Shown: piece by piece, positions 34,119 to 42,059 of the stretch
Layout of the letters: every line of letters starts with the position of its first letter
How positions within the stretch are numbered: the first letter of the stretch is position 1
Assembly: GCA_002842515.1 (NCBI GenBank)
Contig: PHDC01000003.1
Location: 1 to 64,000 of the forward strand
Direction of reading: 5' to 3'
From: Bacteroidetes bacterium HGW-Bacteroidetes-5
GTDB lineage: Bacteria > Bacteroidota > Bacteroidia > Bacteroidales > UBA932
Length of the DNA: 64,000 nucleotides
Program-made: the position numbers and the translations under genes
Notes under the pieces: generated by a model
What the model was told of the DNA's origin: nothing
Seen by the model: only the letters and a program-made list of their open reading frames with translations
Database searches by the model: none

Positions 34119-37100
34119 TTAAAAGGAGATTGTTAAACCGCCCATAATTGTTCTCTGCTGAGGATAGTACCCGTTTGTAACTCCGGGTCTTTCCGGATCG
34201 ATACCTGCCGGAAGGGCGCTTAAAGTAAATAGATTTGTCCCCTCTACATATAATCTGATGTTGTCGCTTCCGATTTTTGAAGTCAGATTCTTTGGAAGAG
34301 TGTAACCTATCTGAGCCGATTTCATTCTTACATACTTACCGTCTCTAAACCAGAATGTAGATGCATATGCATTATTTGTATTTGGAGGTGTAAGTGAAAG
34401 TCTTGGGAAGGTTCCGGTTACATTATCGGGCCTCCACGACTGCTCTACAAGATATACCGGAGAGTTTGCTCCTGCCTTGAAAGGTCTTGTATAGATTGTG
34501 TTATCGTCATTATAGTTATAGTAGGTACCAGTGAGAGAGATCTCGTTCATTGCACCTGCTGTGAATAGCATTGAGAAGTCCAGCCCCTTCCATCCTCCGT
34601 AGATATCAAGTCCTGCTGTTAACTCCGGTCTGTTACTCTTTCCAACCAGTGCGCGGTCCTGTGCATATGAGATTACACCGTCGCCATTAAGGTCTTCGTA
34701 CTTAATGTCACCCGGGCGAGGTCTTGCTCCCTGAATATAGGCAGAGTTATCTATCTCCGCTTCGCTCTGGAATAGTCCTATAGCAACCAAACCCGGCATT
34801 GCCCAAGGCGATTTACCAATCCGTTTTGCATAATCCGGAGTGTTTGGGCTATCCTGATATTTGAGATATCTTGTTTTTGCATAGCTGATATTTAGCTTTG
34901 CTCCGTAATGGAATGCTCCCACCCTGTTGTCGTGGGTAAGCATCAGATCCATACCTTTAGAATCTACACTGTTGTTATTGATATAGGTTGTGTAGTATCC
35001 TCCCATAGATCCCGGCATTGCACCCTGTGCTCCCAAAATATCCCAGGTGTAGTTGTAGAAAACATCAAATTCAACTCCAAGTTTCCTGCTCCATAAAGAG
35101 GCGTCAAAACCAAAGTTATAGGAGACCATCTTCTCCCAGGTAAGGTTAGGGTTTGCAATGGCAGTTGTCATAAGTGCATTCTGCTGCTGTCCGTTGAATA
35201 TCACCTGAGGAGTCGGGTTGGCGCCGCCAATAAAACTCATTGTGCTCAGGAAGGCATAAGGAGATACAGGGTCAGAACCTAAAACACCAACTGAACCTCT
35301 AATCTTAAGATTATCTACAAAATCAAATCCTCTGAAAAACTCTTCGTTAGAGATTCTCCAGCCCACAGATAGTGAAGGGAATAGACCCCATCTCTTGCCG
35401 GAGACATTACCGGCAAATTTATAAGATCCGTCATATCTTGCAGATAACTCTGCCAGATAACGGTTATCGTAGTCATACTTAACCCTACCTACAAAACCAA
35501 GGCTTCTGTTGGCATCGCTTGAGCCCGAAATTGGGCTGTCACTTGGAACTCTGGCCATATTCAGCTCCGGCAACTCTGTAAAGTAGAATCCTTTACCATA
35601 TGCTGCAAACTTATTACTGCCATAATCTCTTGACTCCATCAAAAACATTGCATCCACATTGTGTTTACCGAATATGTTTGCATAGTTAAGGCTAGTTTGG
35701 GTAAGAACTCTGCTCCACTGTGAGTACCCTTCGCCCAAAGTTCTATCTACCTGATTTCTTGCATCGGTTGTTAGTGCGTAAGAGATGTCTGCTGTAGTAG
35801 AGCTTGGAATAGTCTCAAGCAGCACTTTATAAGGGGTACTAAAATTCTTGGAGACAGTTCCGGTACGGTCATAACCACCTGTAAACTTAAGGTTAAGACC
35901 CTCTACCCAAGGCATATCCCATTTTAAAGAGATGTTTGTCTGGATTGAGTTTGAAACAGTTTTATGATTTCCGGAGAGGGTTGCTGCTGCAATAGGGTTG
36001 ATTGCATTGTTATATGCATTTCTACTTGCAACAGGAACTCCGCCAATTGACATAGGAAGATATGGGTGGGCATAAGCTGCCTGCTCGGCAACAGATAACC
36101 AGTCCGGAGTAGATACTCCGGCAGCCAGTGAACCACCTGCTCCGTAACCCGGGCCTCTGGTGTCACTCACGCTTCCGGCTATACCCAGTGTAAGAGTAAG
36201 ATTCTTGGCAATCTTGGCATCGATGTTACTTCTAAGGTTGTATCTTGAGAATGTAAAACTCTCTACATTACCCTTTTGATCTAAATAACTCAACGAAGCA
36301 AAATACTTAATATTATCTGTACCACCGGTTGCAGTTACATTGTGCTGCTCTGTGATTCCTATTTTATATGTCTCTTTTATCCAGTCTGTGTTTCCCCAAC
36401 CGTCAGAGTCGTCGCCGTTTGTCATTTTGCCAACCTGAGCTGCAGTGAAGACAGGATTGTTTCCGTCAAGCTCAAGGGCCTTATTGTACCAGTATGCATA
36501 TCCCGGTCCGTCCAGGAATTTCGGGAAGTTGGCATTCATCGAAGCACCAACAGATCCTTTATAACTGATTTTCGAATCGCCTGTTTTACCTTTCTTTGTG
36601 GTGATAATAATAACACCACCCGCACTCTGCATTCCATAAACTGCTGCAGATGAAGCATCTTTAAGAATAGAGACACTCTCTACATCGTTGGGGTCAATAT
36701 CATTTATTGAGCGTGGCATTCCATCTACAATATAAGATACTCCCGCTCTGGATCCGCGAATCCTCAACCCTGCAAAGTCTGCTCCCGGCTGGCCCGACTC
36801 CTGAACAGAAGAGAGACCTGCAACCCTACCTCCGAGAATACTGGAGATGTTGGTTGCCGGAGTCTTTAATAACTCGGAACCTTTAATTTGAGTTACAGAC
36901 CCTGTGAGACTCGATTTCTGCTGGGTTCCGTAACCAACCACAATAATCTCGTCCAGCGCAGAGGCCGACTCCTTCATTGTAATATTTATTGTGGACTGAC
37001 CGGTGTAATTCACAGCCTGGCTCTCCATACCAAGATATGTGAACTCAATTACACTACCTGCGGTTGCAGATATGGTGTAATTTCCGCGAAGGTCGCTTGC

Positions 37101-37289
37101 AGTATAGGTATTTGTCCCCTTGATGAGAACAACTGCACCTATAACCGGCTCCCCTCTGGTGTCGGTAATTTTACCTCTTACACTTGTTTGCGCATATGCA
37201 AAATAGGGGCAGAGTGTAAGGATGAACATAGTGAGCATAAGGGCCCGCAATGTCCGGAGATTCTTGAAAATCAGATGAACTTTTTCCAT
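34119..37289 (-). CDS. susC: SusC/RagA TonB-dependent outer-membrane transporter
   Basis: A 1056-residue protein. The signal peptide ends near residue 34 (YAQTS). A carboxypeptidase-regulatory-like domain follows (35-120: VRGKITDTRGEPVIGAVV, SDLRGNYTI). The SusC hallmark IVVGYGTQQKSSLTGSV marks the TonB box and plug start. The plug includes LRIRGSRAGVSYIVDGMPR and SVSILKDASSAAVYGMQSAGGV, and the rest is a 22-strand-type barrel ending in GGLTISF with the terminal Phe. With SusD it imports oligosaccharides across the outer membrane using TonB energy. A small hairpin (37325-37340) precedes it, so it may be expressed differently from the hydrolase gene upstream. Confidence 0.96.
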   Translation of the reverse strand: MEKVHLIFKNLRTLRALMLTMFILTLCPYFAYAQTSVRGKITDTRGEPVIGAVVLIKGTNTYTASDLRGNYTISATAGSVIEFTYLGMESQAVNYTGQSTINITMKESASALDEIIVVGYGTQQKSSLTGSVTQIKGSELLKTPATNISSILGGRVAGLSSVQESGQPGADFAGLRIRGSRAGVSYIVDGMPRSINDIDPNDVESVSILKDASSAAVYGMQSAGGVIIITTKKGKTGDSKISYKGSVGASMNANFPKFLDGPGYAYWYNKALELDGNNPVFTAAQVGKMTNGDDSDGWGNTDWIKETYKIGITEQHNVTATGGTDNIKYFASLSYLDQKGNVESFTFSRYNLRSNIDAKIAKNLTLTLGIAGSVSDTRGPGYGAGGSLAAGVSTPDWLSVAEQAAYAHPYLPMSIGGVPVASRNAYNNAINPIAAATLSGNHKTVSNSIQTNISLKWDMPWVEGLNLKFTGGYDRTGTVSKNFSTPYKVLLETIPSSTTADISYALTTDARNQVDRTLGEGYSQWSRVLTQTSLNYANIFGKHNVDAMFLMESRDYGSNKFAAYGKGFYFTELPELNMARVPSDSPISGSSDANRSLGFVGRVKYDYDNRYLAELSARYDGSYKFAGNVSGKRWGLFPSLSVGWRISNEEFFRGFDFVDNLKIRGSVGVLGSDPVSPYAFLSTMSFIGGANPTPQVIFNGQQQNALMTTAIANPNLTWEKMVSYNFGFDASLWSRKLGVEFDVFYNYTWDILGAQGAMPGSMGGYYTTYINNNSVDSKGMDLMLTHDNRVGAFHYGAKLNISYAKTRYLKYQDSPNTPDYAKRIGKSPWAMPGLVAIGLFQSEAEIDNSAYIQGARPRPGDIKYEDLNGDGVISYAQDRALVGKSNRPELTAGLDIYGGWKGLDFSMLFTAGAMNEISLTGTYYNYNDDNTIYTRPFKAGANSPVYLVEQSWRPDNVTGTFPRLSLTPPNTNNAYASTFWFRDGKYVRMKSAQIGYTLPKNLTSKIGSDNIRLYVEGTNLFTLSALPAGIDPERPGVTNGYYPQQRTIMGGLTISF

Positions 37290-37341
37290 AGAATGCCTTA
37301 GATTTATAAATGATTATTTTTAATTGACGATTGTCCGTCAG

Positions 37342-38640
37342 TTAGTTGCCTTTAATGCTCCTCTCCAGTGAACTCCACCAGTTTCTGGTAACGATATGTG
37401 ACATATCAAATATCATTACACCCCCGTCGTTACTCTTAAGAGCCTGTTCTACAGCCCTAAAAAATAGCTCTTCGTTACCTTCATACTGCTCTACATATAT
37501 AGAGCCCACAACCGGAACTACCCCTCTTGTAATCTCCTTTACCAGTTGCGAGCCACCCTCTACAGTGTACCAATATGTCCTGCTGTTATCCATTCCCGGT
37601 TCATCTCTGCGCCCCGGTTTCCCGGATGCATTGTCAAGATCTGCCTTAGTGACTGTTGTGTAGTATAATCCCGTCATATAGATATCCAGAAGCTCTGCGT
37701 ATCCGCTGTTCTTATAGTTTGGCGTTGCCCACCAAAACTCCTTTGACGGATCGTAATCTTTACTGGCAAAATTTACCCCTACATAGTAGTAGGTAGGATA
37801 CCAGGCACCTGTATAGTCACCTATAATAAGTTTTTTATTTACGCTGCGAAGCATATTGTGAACATCGATCATAAAATTCTTTATCACCATTGCCCTCCAC
37901 TCAGACCATAAAGGGAACAATTTTCCTGTCTTATACTCCATTTTCCCATCATCTTTCTTAACCCAGTAGAGGATATCATCTGGAAAGTTCTCCACTTTTA
38001 CTCCCGAGTACTCTTCGAAAAGTCTCTTGGAGAGTGGGCTAAAATCTGATGTTATATTATCGAACCTCATCCTGTCTAAAATAAGGCCATCCAATTTCTT
38101 ATACTTTGAAGCAAACTCACGAAGAATATCTAACTGATACTTTTGAACCTCCGGATTAGCAGGATTCATCATACCATTATAGTTCCATTTCATCTCACCG
38201 ATAGGCATCATCTTGCCCTCCCAGTAGACCTGGGACTGCCATTGCGGATACTGTTTATAGATAACCCCTCTGTTGAAGAAGTTGTGCCCGCCGGCAAAAA
38301 TATTAAGAGAGGCGTGAACCCGAAACCCGAGTTTGTGCCCCTCTTTAATAAATATTGCCATCATATCGAAATCTTCACTTCTGTAGTGCCCTTCCCACTC
38401 TCCCATATAAGGGGCAATTTTGCTCTTATAGAGAACCTCTCCCATAATGGATTTTACATCTACAACCACATCAGTAAATCCAATTTTTCTTAACCTCTCC
38501 AGGTAAAACCTGATAGAATCGGCCGATCCCATTCTTTGGAAATTGGCTTCGCAATCGATCCACATATACTTTGGCTTATCCTGGCCATTAACAGAGAGGC
38601 TCAAAATAAGAAGCGCTACAAAAATGATAAGTCTCTTCAT
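37342..38640 (-). CDS. GHL10-type secreted glycosyl hydrolase-like protein (first operon gene)
   Basis: A 432-residue secreted protein (signal peptide MKRLIIFVALLILSLSVNG). It is paralogous to 29271-30632. Shared blocks are KPKYMWIDCEANF, IGFTDVVVDVKSIMGEVLY, EGHKLGFRVHASLNIFAGG, LDGLILDRMRFD, and a C-terminal QLVKEITRGVVPVVGSIYVEQY. The family (GHL10, PF02638-like) is a TIM barrel; E. coli DigH in it cleaves denuded peptidoglycan glycan. It is the first gene after the operon promoter, so it may be needed early to generate inducing fragments. Unlike its paralog it lacks a lipobox and is probably periplasmic or released. Confidence 0.85.
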   Translation of the reverse strand: MKRLIIFVALLILSLSVNGQDKPKYMWIDCEANFQRMGSADSIRFYLERLRKIGFTDVVVDVKSIMGEVLYKSKIAPYMGEWEGHYRSEDFDMMAIFIKEGHKLGFRVHASLNIFAGGHNFFNRGVIYKQYPQWQSQVYWEGKMMPIGEMKWNYNGMMNPANPEVQKYQLDILREFASKYKKLDGLILDRMRFDNITSDFSPLSKRLFEEYSGVKVENFPDDILYWVKKDDGKMEYKTGKLFPLWSEWRAMVIKNFMIDVHNMLRSVNKKLIIGDYTGAWYPTYYYVGVNFASKDYDPSKEFWWATPNYKNSGYAELLDIYMTGLYYTTVTKADLDNASGKPGRRDEPGMDNSRTYWYTVEGGSQLVKEITRGVVPVVGSIYVEQYEGNEELFFRAVEQALKSNDGGVMIFDMSHIVTRNWWSSLERSIKGN

Positions 38641-38669
38641 AATTTTATTGTTTGTGTTCTATTTAACCA

Positions 38670-38722
38670 CAAACATAATAAATTATTTTATTCAAAAGCA
38701 AATTATAATAAATTATTTTATT
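38670..38722 (-). promoter_or_regulatory. promoter of the polysaccharide-utilisation operon with overlapping 18-bp direct repeats
   Basis: On the minus strand TATGTTTG (38670-38677) fits the -7 box. TTTG copies at 38699-38702 (21-bp spacing) or 38693-38696 (15-bp spacing) could serve as -33. An exact direct repeat, ATAATAAATTATTTTATT, occurs at 38675-38692 and 38705-38722, 30 bases apart. The first copy overlaps the -7 box and most of the spacer, and the second lies just upstream of -33. This is where a repressor would block RNA polymerase. The divergently encoded ROK protein is the obvious candidate. Confidence 0.65.
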
Positions 38723-38749
38723 AATTGAGCTTTAATTTGTCAATAAATG

Positions 38750-38779
38750 ATTCTATGGCAATAATTGATACCATAGAAT
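38750..38779. promoter_or_regulatory. 9-bp inverted repeat in the divergent control region
   Basis: ATTCTATGG (38750-38758) and CCATAGAAT (38771-38779) are perfect complements around a 12-base centre that itself contains CAATAATTG. It lies between divergent operons, so a terminator is unlikely and an operator is the better reading. The remaining bases 38780-38906 of this 322-bp region show AT-rich sequence but no other clear site. Confidence 0.55.
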
Positions 38780-38906
38780 TTTTATTAATTAAGTTTTTAT
38801 TACACTATATAATGGAATTGCGATTGCACAATTTGACCGCAGGTTCTTTCGTTAATAAATATATTCGAGTTATAGTCTCTAGTTAATAATATATTTTATT
38901 AATTAG

Positions 38907-38937
38907 TTTGTCTATTTTAAATATTATACTACTTTTG
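38907..38937 (+). promoter_or_regulatory. promoter of the symporter-ROK operon
   Basis: TTTG (38907-38910), a 19-bp spacer and TACTTTTG (38930-38937) match the Bacteroidetes consensus exactly. The expected start of transcription is about 20 bases before the ATG at 38963. Confidence 0.78.
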
Positions 38938-38962
38938 CGATAGTTTAAACCTAACAACAGCT

Positions 38963-40804
38963 ATGAGCCTATCCTGGATTGACATTCTTATTATGTGCTG
39001 CTACATTGTGGCAATAATATCTATTGGTTTCTACCTATCGAAAAGGGCAACCAAAAACATCGATACCTACTTTTTAGGTGGTAATAAAATCAAGTGGTAC
39101 TATCTGGGGCTCTCAAACGCCTCCGGGATGTTTGATATTTCGGGCACAATGTGGACAGTTGCCATTTTGTTTGTTTACGGACTAAAAAGTGCATTTATCC
39201 CCTGGCTTTGGCCGGTGTGGAACCAGGTATTCGTTATGGTATTCCTTGCAATCTGGATGAGAAGGTCAAATGTAATGACGGGTGCAGAGTGGATCTTAAC
39301 AAGATTTGGAGGGCGGGGAGGTAGATACTCTCATATAATTGTAATCTCTTTTGCCGTGATAAGCGTGATTGGCTTTATGGCCTACTTTTTTGAAGGGATA
39401 GGAAAATTTGCAATTATGATTCTTCCGTGGGATCTATCTGCAGATTTAGGATTTATGACACTCACATCTGCAAACTCATACGCACTCCTTATTATAGGTG
39501 TTACAACACTCTATACACTAAAGGGGGGTATGTTTAGTGTGGTTGCTGCAGATGTTTTTCAGTTCATAATAATGACCGTTTCTTGCCTGATAATAGGATA
39601 CATAGCATATACCTCAATTACCGGAGAGCAGATTGCTGCCCTTACACCTGCCGGATGGGACAACCTCTTCTTTGGATGGCATCTGGATCTTAACTGGGAT
39701 GGGCTTATGCCATCTCTAAGCGACAAGATAGCATCCGACGGCTACGACCTTTTTGGCCCGCTGGTAATGCTGATGCTCTTTAAAGGTATCTTTGCCAGCC
39801 TTGCAGGGCCGGTTCCAAGCTACGATATGCAAAGGATTCTCTCTACCCGCAAACCATCTGACGCAGCAAAGATGAGTGGGTTTACAATATTGGTTCTCTA
39901 TGCCCCAAGATACCTTATGGTTGCAGGCCTTGCTGCCCTTAGTATTGTCTACCTCTCACCCCAACTGGCCGGAATGGGTGCCAATGTAGACTTTGAGACA
40001 ATTCTACCAATGGCAATAACCAAATTTGTGCCTGTCGGGCTAAAAGGGTTGCTGCTCGCAGGATTACTGGCCGCATTTATGGGAACACTGGCTGCTTTTG
40101 TAAACTCGGCTCCTGCCTACATTGTTAACGACCTATATAAGAAATATATAAACCCCAACGCAGCCCCTAAAACCTATGTAAGATACAGCTATCTCGCCTC
40201 AATTATTCTGGTTGTGGTGGGAGTTGCATTCGGCTTTTACGCTAAATCTCTTAACTCCCTTACCCTGTGGATAACATCTTCTCTTTACGGAGGTTATGCA
40301 GCATCCAATGTACTTAAGTGGATCTGGTGGCGCTTTAACGGATACGGATACTTCTGGGGAATGCTTTTCGGACTAATGTCATCTACTATCAAACTGGTAT
40401 TCTTCCCTGAGATTGCAGATATCTATATCTTCCCGGCTATTCTGCTATTCTCATTTATCGGATGTTTTGCCGGAACACTGCTTACCAAGCCAGATTCCGA
40501 AGATTTGCTCAAAAAGTTCTATAAAAATGTAAGACCGTGGGGATTCTGGAAACCTATCCACGATAAGATTGTGGCAGAAGACCCTACATTTGAGGGAAAT
40601 AAAGATTTCAAAAGAGATGCTGTAAATGTGGTTGTTGGTATTGTTTGGCAGATGTCTCTGGTTGTGCTTCCAATTTATCTGGTAATTCATAACTACACTG
40701 CTATGTGGATAACGCTCTCTATAACTGTTGTTTCTATGGTTATCCTTAAATACAACTGGTACGATAAACTCAAATACGCCGACAAAGGGTACGAAAAGAT
40801 CTAA
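38963..40804 (+). CDS. sodium:solute symporter family transporter
   Basis: A 613-residue inner-membrane protein of the SSS family (sodium/sugar and related symporters) with about 14 membrane segments. Typical features are the N-terminal WIDILIMCCYIVAIISIGFYLSKRATK, YFLGGNKIKWYYLGLSNASGMFD and later GLLAAFMGTLAAFVNSAPAYI. The long C-terminal part includes a hydrophilic loop rich in charged residues (about 500-550). It is divergent from the polysaccharide operon and followed by the ROK regulator, so it very likely imports the sugar released by that operon, in the cytoplasmic membrane. The sugar is not known. Confidence 0.93.
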   Translation: MSLSWIDILIMCCYIVAIISIGFYLSKRATKNIDTYFLGGNKIKWYYLGLSNASGMFDISGTMWTVAILFVYGLKSAFIPWLWPVWNQVFVMVFLAIWMRRSNVMTGAEWILTRFGGRGGRYSHIIVISFAVISVIGFMAYFFEGIGKFAIMILPWDLSADLGFMTLTSANSYALLIIGVTTLYTLKGGMFSVVAADVFQFIIMTVSCLIIGYIAYTSITGEQIAALTPAGWDNLFFGWHLDLNWDGLMPSLSDKIASDGYDLFGPLVMLMLFKGIFASLAGPVPSYDMQRILSTRKPSDAAKMSGFTILVLYAPRYLMVAGLAALSIVYLSPQLAGMGANVDFETILPMAITKFVPVGLKGLLLAGLLAAFMGTLAAFVNSAPAYIVNDLYKKYINPNAAPKTYVRYSYLASIILVVVGVAFGFYAKSLNSLTLWITSSLYGGYAASNVLKWIWWRFNGYGYFWGMLFGLMSSTIKLVFFPEIADIYIFPAILLFSFIGCFAGTLLTKPDSEDLLKKFYKNVRPWGFWKPIHDKIVAEDPTFEGNKDFKRDAVNVVVGIVWQMSLVVLPIYLVIHNYTAMWITLSITVVSMVILKYNWYDKLKYADKGYEKI

Positions 40805-40838
40805 TAATTTGATAAATTTGTGTGCCTAATAAATAAAA

Positions 40839-42047
40839 ATGAATACCTCATTTCTTCAAAAGAGCTACGAAGGCAACAGAAGTGCCTCACTTAAAAAGGA
40901 CATAATTCGTCTTTTGGTTATCGGAGGTAACTATAGCATCACCGACATAAGCAAAGAGATGAACACAAGTGTTCCAACAATTACAAAATTGATTGTGGAG
41001 CTTATAAGTGAGGGGTATGTTCTTGACTTTGGAAAACAGGGAACAAACGGAGGAAGGAGGCCCAATGTTTATGGACTTAACCCGGACGCCGGGTACTTTG
41101 CCGGAGTAGACATAAGTAAAGACTCTATCTCCATAGGGGTAATTAACTTCAAAGGGGAGATGACCGAGTTCGCAGGTAACAAAGAGTTTGTTATGGAGAA
41201 CACAATCGAGTCTCTTGACTCACTCTGTTCTATAATTAACTCTTTCTTAAACAAACTCTCAATTCCAAGAGATAAGATTCTCTCGCTGGGTGTCAATCTA
41301 TCCGGGAGGGTCAACTCAGAGTCCGGATACAGCTACAGCTTCTATTTTCTTGGAGAGAAGCCGCTCTCTATGCTTATAGAGGAGAGGGTAGACTGCCCTG
41401 TCTATATAGAGAACGACTCTAGAGCGATGACCTATGGCGAGTTTATGATGGGAAGTGAGAGTCACGTTAAGAATATGATATTCATAAATGCCAGCTGGGG
41501 CCTTGGTATTGGAATAATAATGGATGGCAGGCTCTATTATGGCAAGTCCGGTTTCTCGGGAGAGTATGGACACTTTCCATTTTTTGACAACGAAATTATT
41601 TGCAGATGCGGTAAACGCGGATGCCTTGAAACAGGTGTTTCGGGATCTGCAATACATAGAATGTTTACCGAAAGGCTCAAAGAGGGCAGAGTCTCTATGC
41701 TATCCGGCAAATTCAACAACGGTCTGGAGATTACACTCGAAGATATAATGGATGCTCTCCAAAAAGAGGATGTGCTTGCAATTGAGATAATCGAATGTGT
41801 GGGTAATGAGATGGGAAAAGCTATATCCGGGCTCATAAATCTCTTCAACCCGGAGCTTATTGTACTGGGAGGTACACTTGCAGCCGCCAAAGAGTATATA
41901 ATGCTCCCAATAAGAAGCGCCATAAACAAATACTCTCTTATTCTCGTTAGCAAAGACACCAAACTTAAACTATCCCGCCTGGGAGAGAAGTGCGGAGTAA
42001 CCGGTGCCTGTATGCTCGTACGCAGCAAAACACTTGGGCTGCTTTAG
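40839..42047 (+). CDS. ROK-family transcriptional regulator
   Basis: A 402-residue protein. An N-terminal winged helix-turn-helix (about 18-75, YSITDISKEMNTSVPTITKLIVELISEGYV) precedes a ROK domain starting near GYFAGVDIS. The ROK zinc motif is present as CRCGKRGCLETG (Cys255, Cys257, Cys262), preceded by GEYGHFP. ENDSRAMTYGE keeps the aspartate that is catalytic in ROK kinases (Asp193), so it may still phosphorylate or at least bind a sugar. NagC/XylR-like members are repressors released by sugars. It is co-transcribed with the symporter (34-bp gap) and probably binds the direct repeats at 38675-38722. Confidence 0.9.
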   Translation: MNTSFLQKSYEGNRSASLKKDIIRLLVIGGNYSITDISKEMNTSVPTITKLIVELISEGYVLDFGKQGTNGGRRPNVYGLNPDAGYFAGVDISKDSISIGVINFKGEMTEFAGNKEFVMENTIESLDSLCSIINSFLNKLSIPRDKILSLGVNLSGRVNSESGYSYSFYFLGEKPLSMLIEERVDCPVYIENDSRAMTYGEFMMGSESHVKNMIFINASWGLGIGIIMDGRLYYGKSGFSGEYGHFPFFDNEIICRCGKRGCLETGVSGSAIHRMFTERLKEGRVSMLSGKFNNGLEITLEDIMDALQKEDVLAIEIIECVGNEMGKAISGLINLFNPELIVLGGTLAAAKEYIMLPIRSAINKYSLILVSKDTKLKLSRLGEKCGVTGACMLVRSKTLGLL

Positions 42048-42059
42048 TATTAACTCTAA

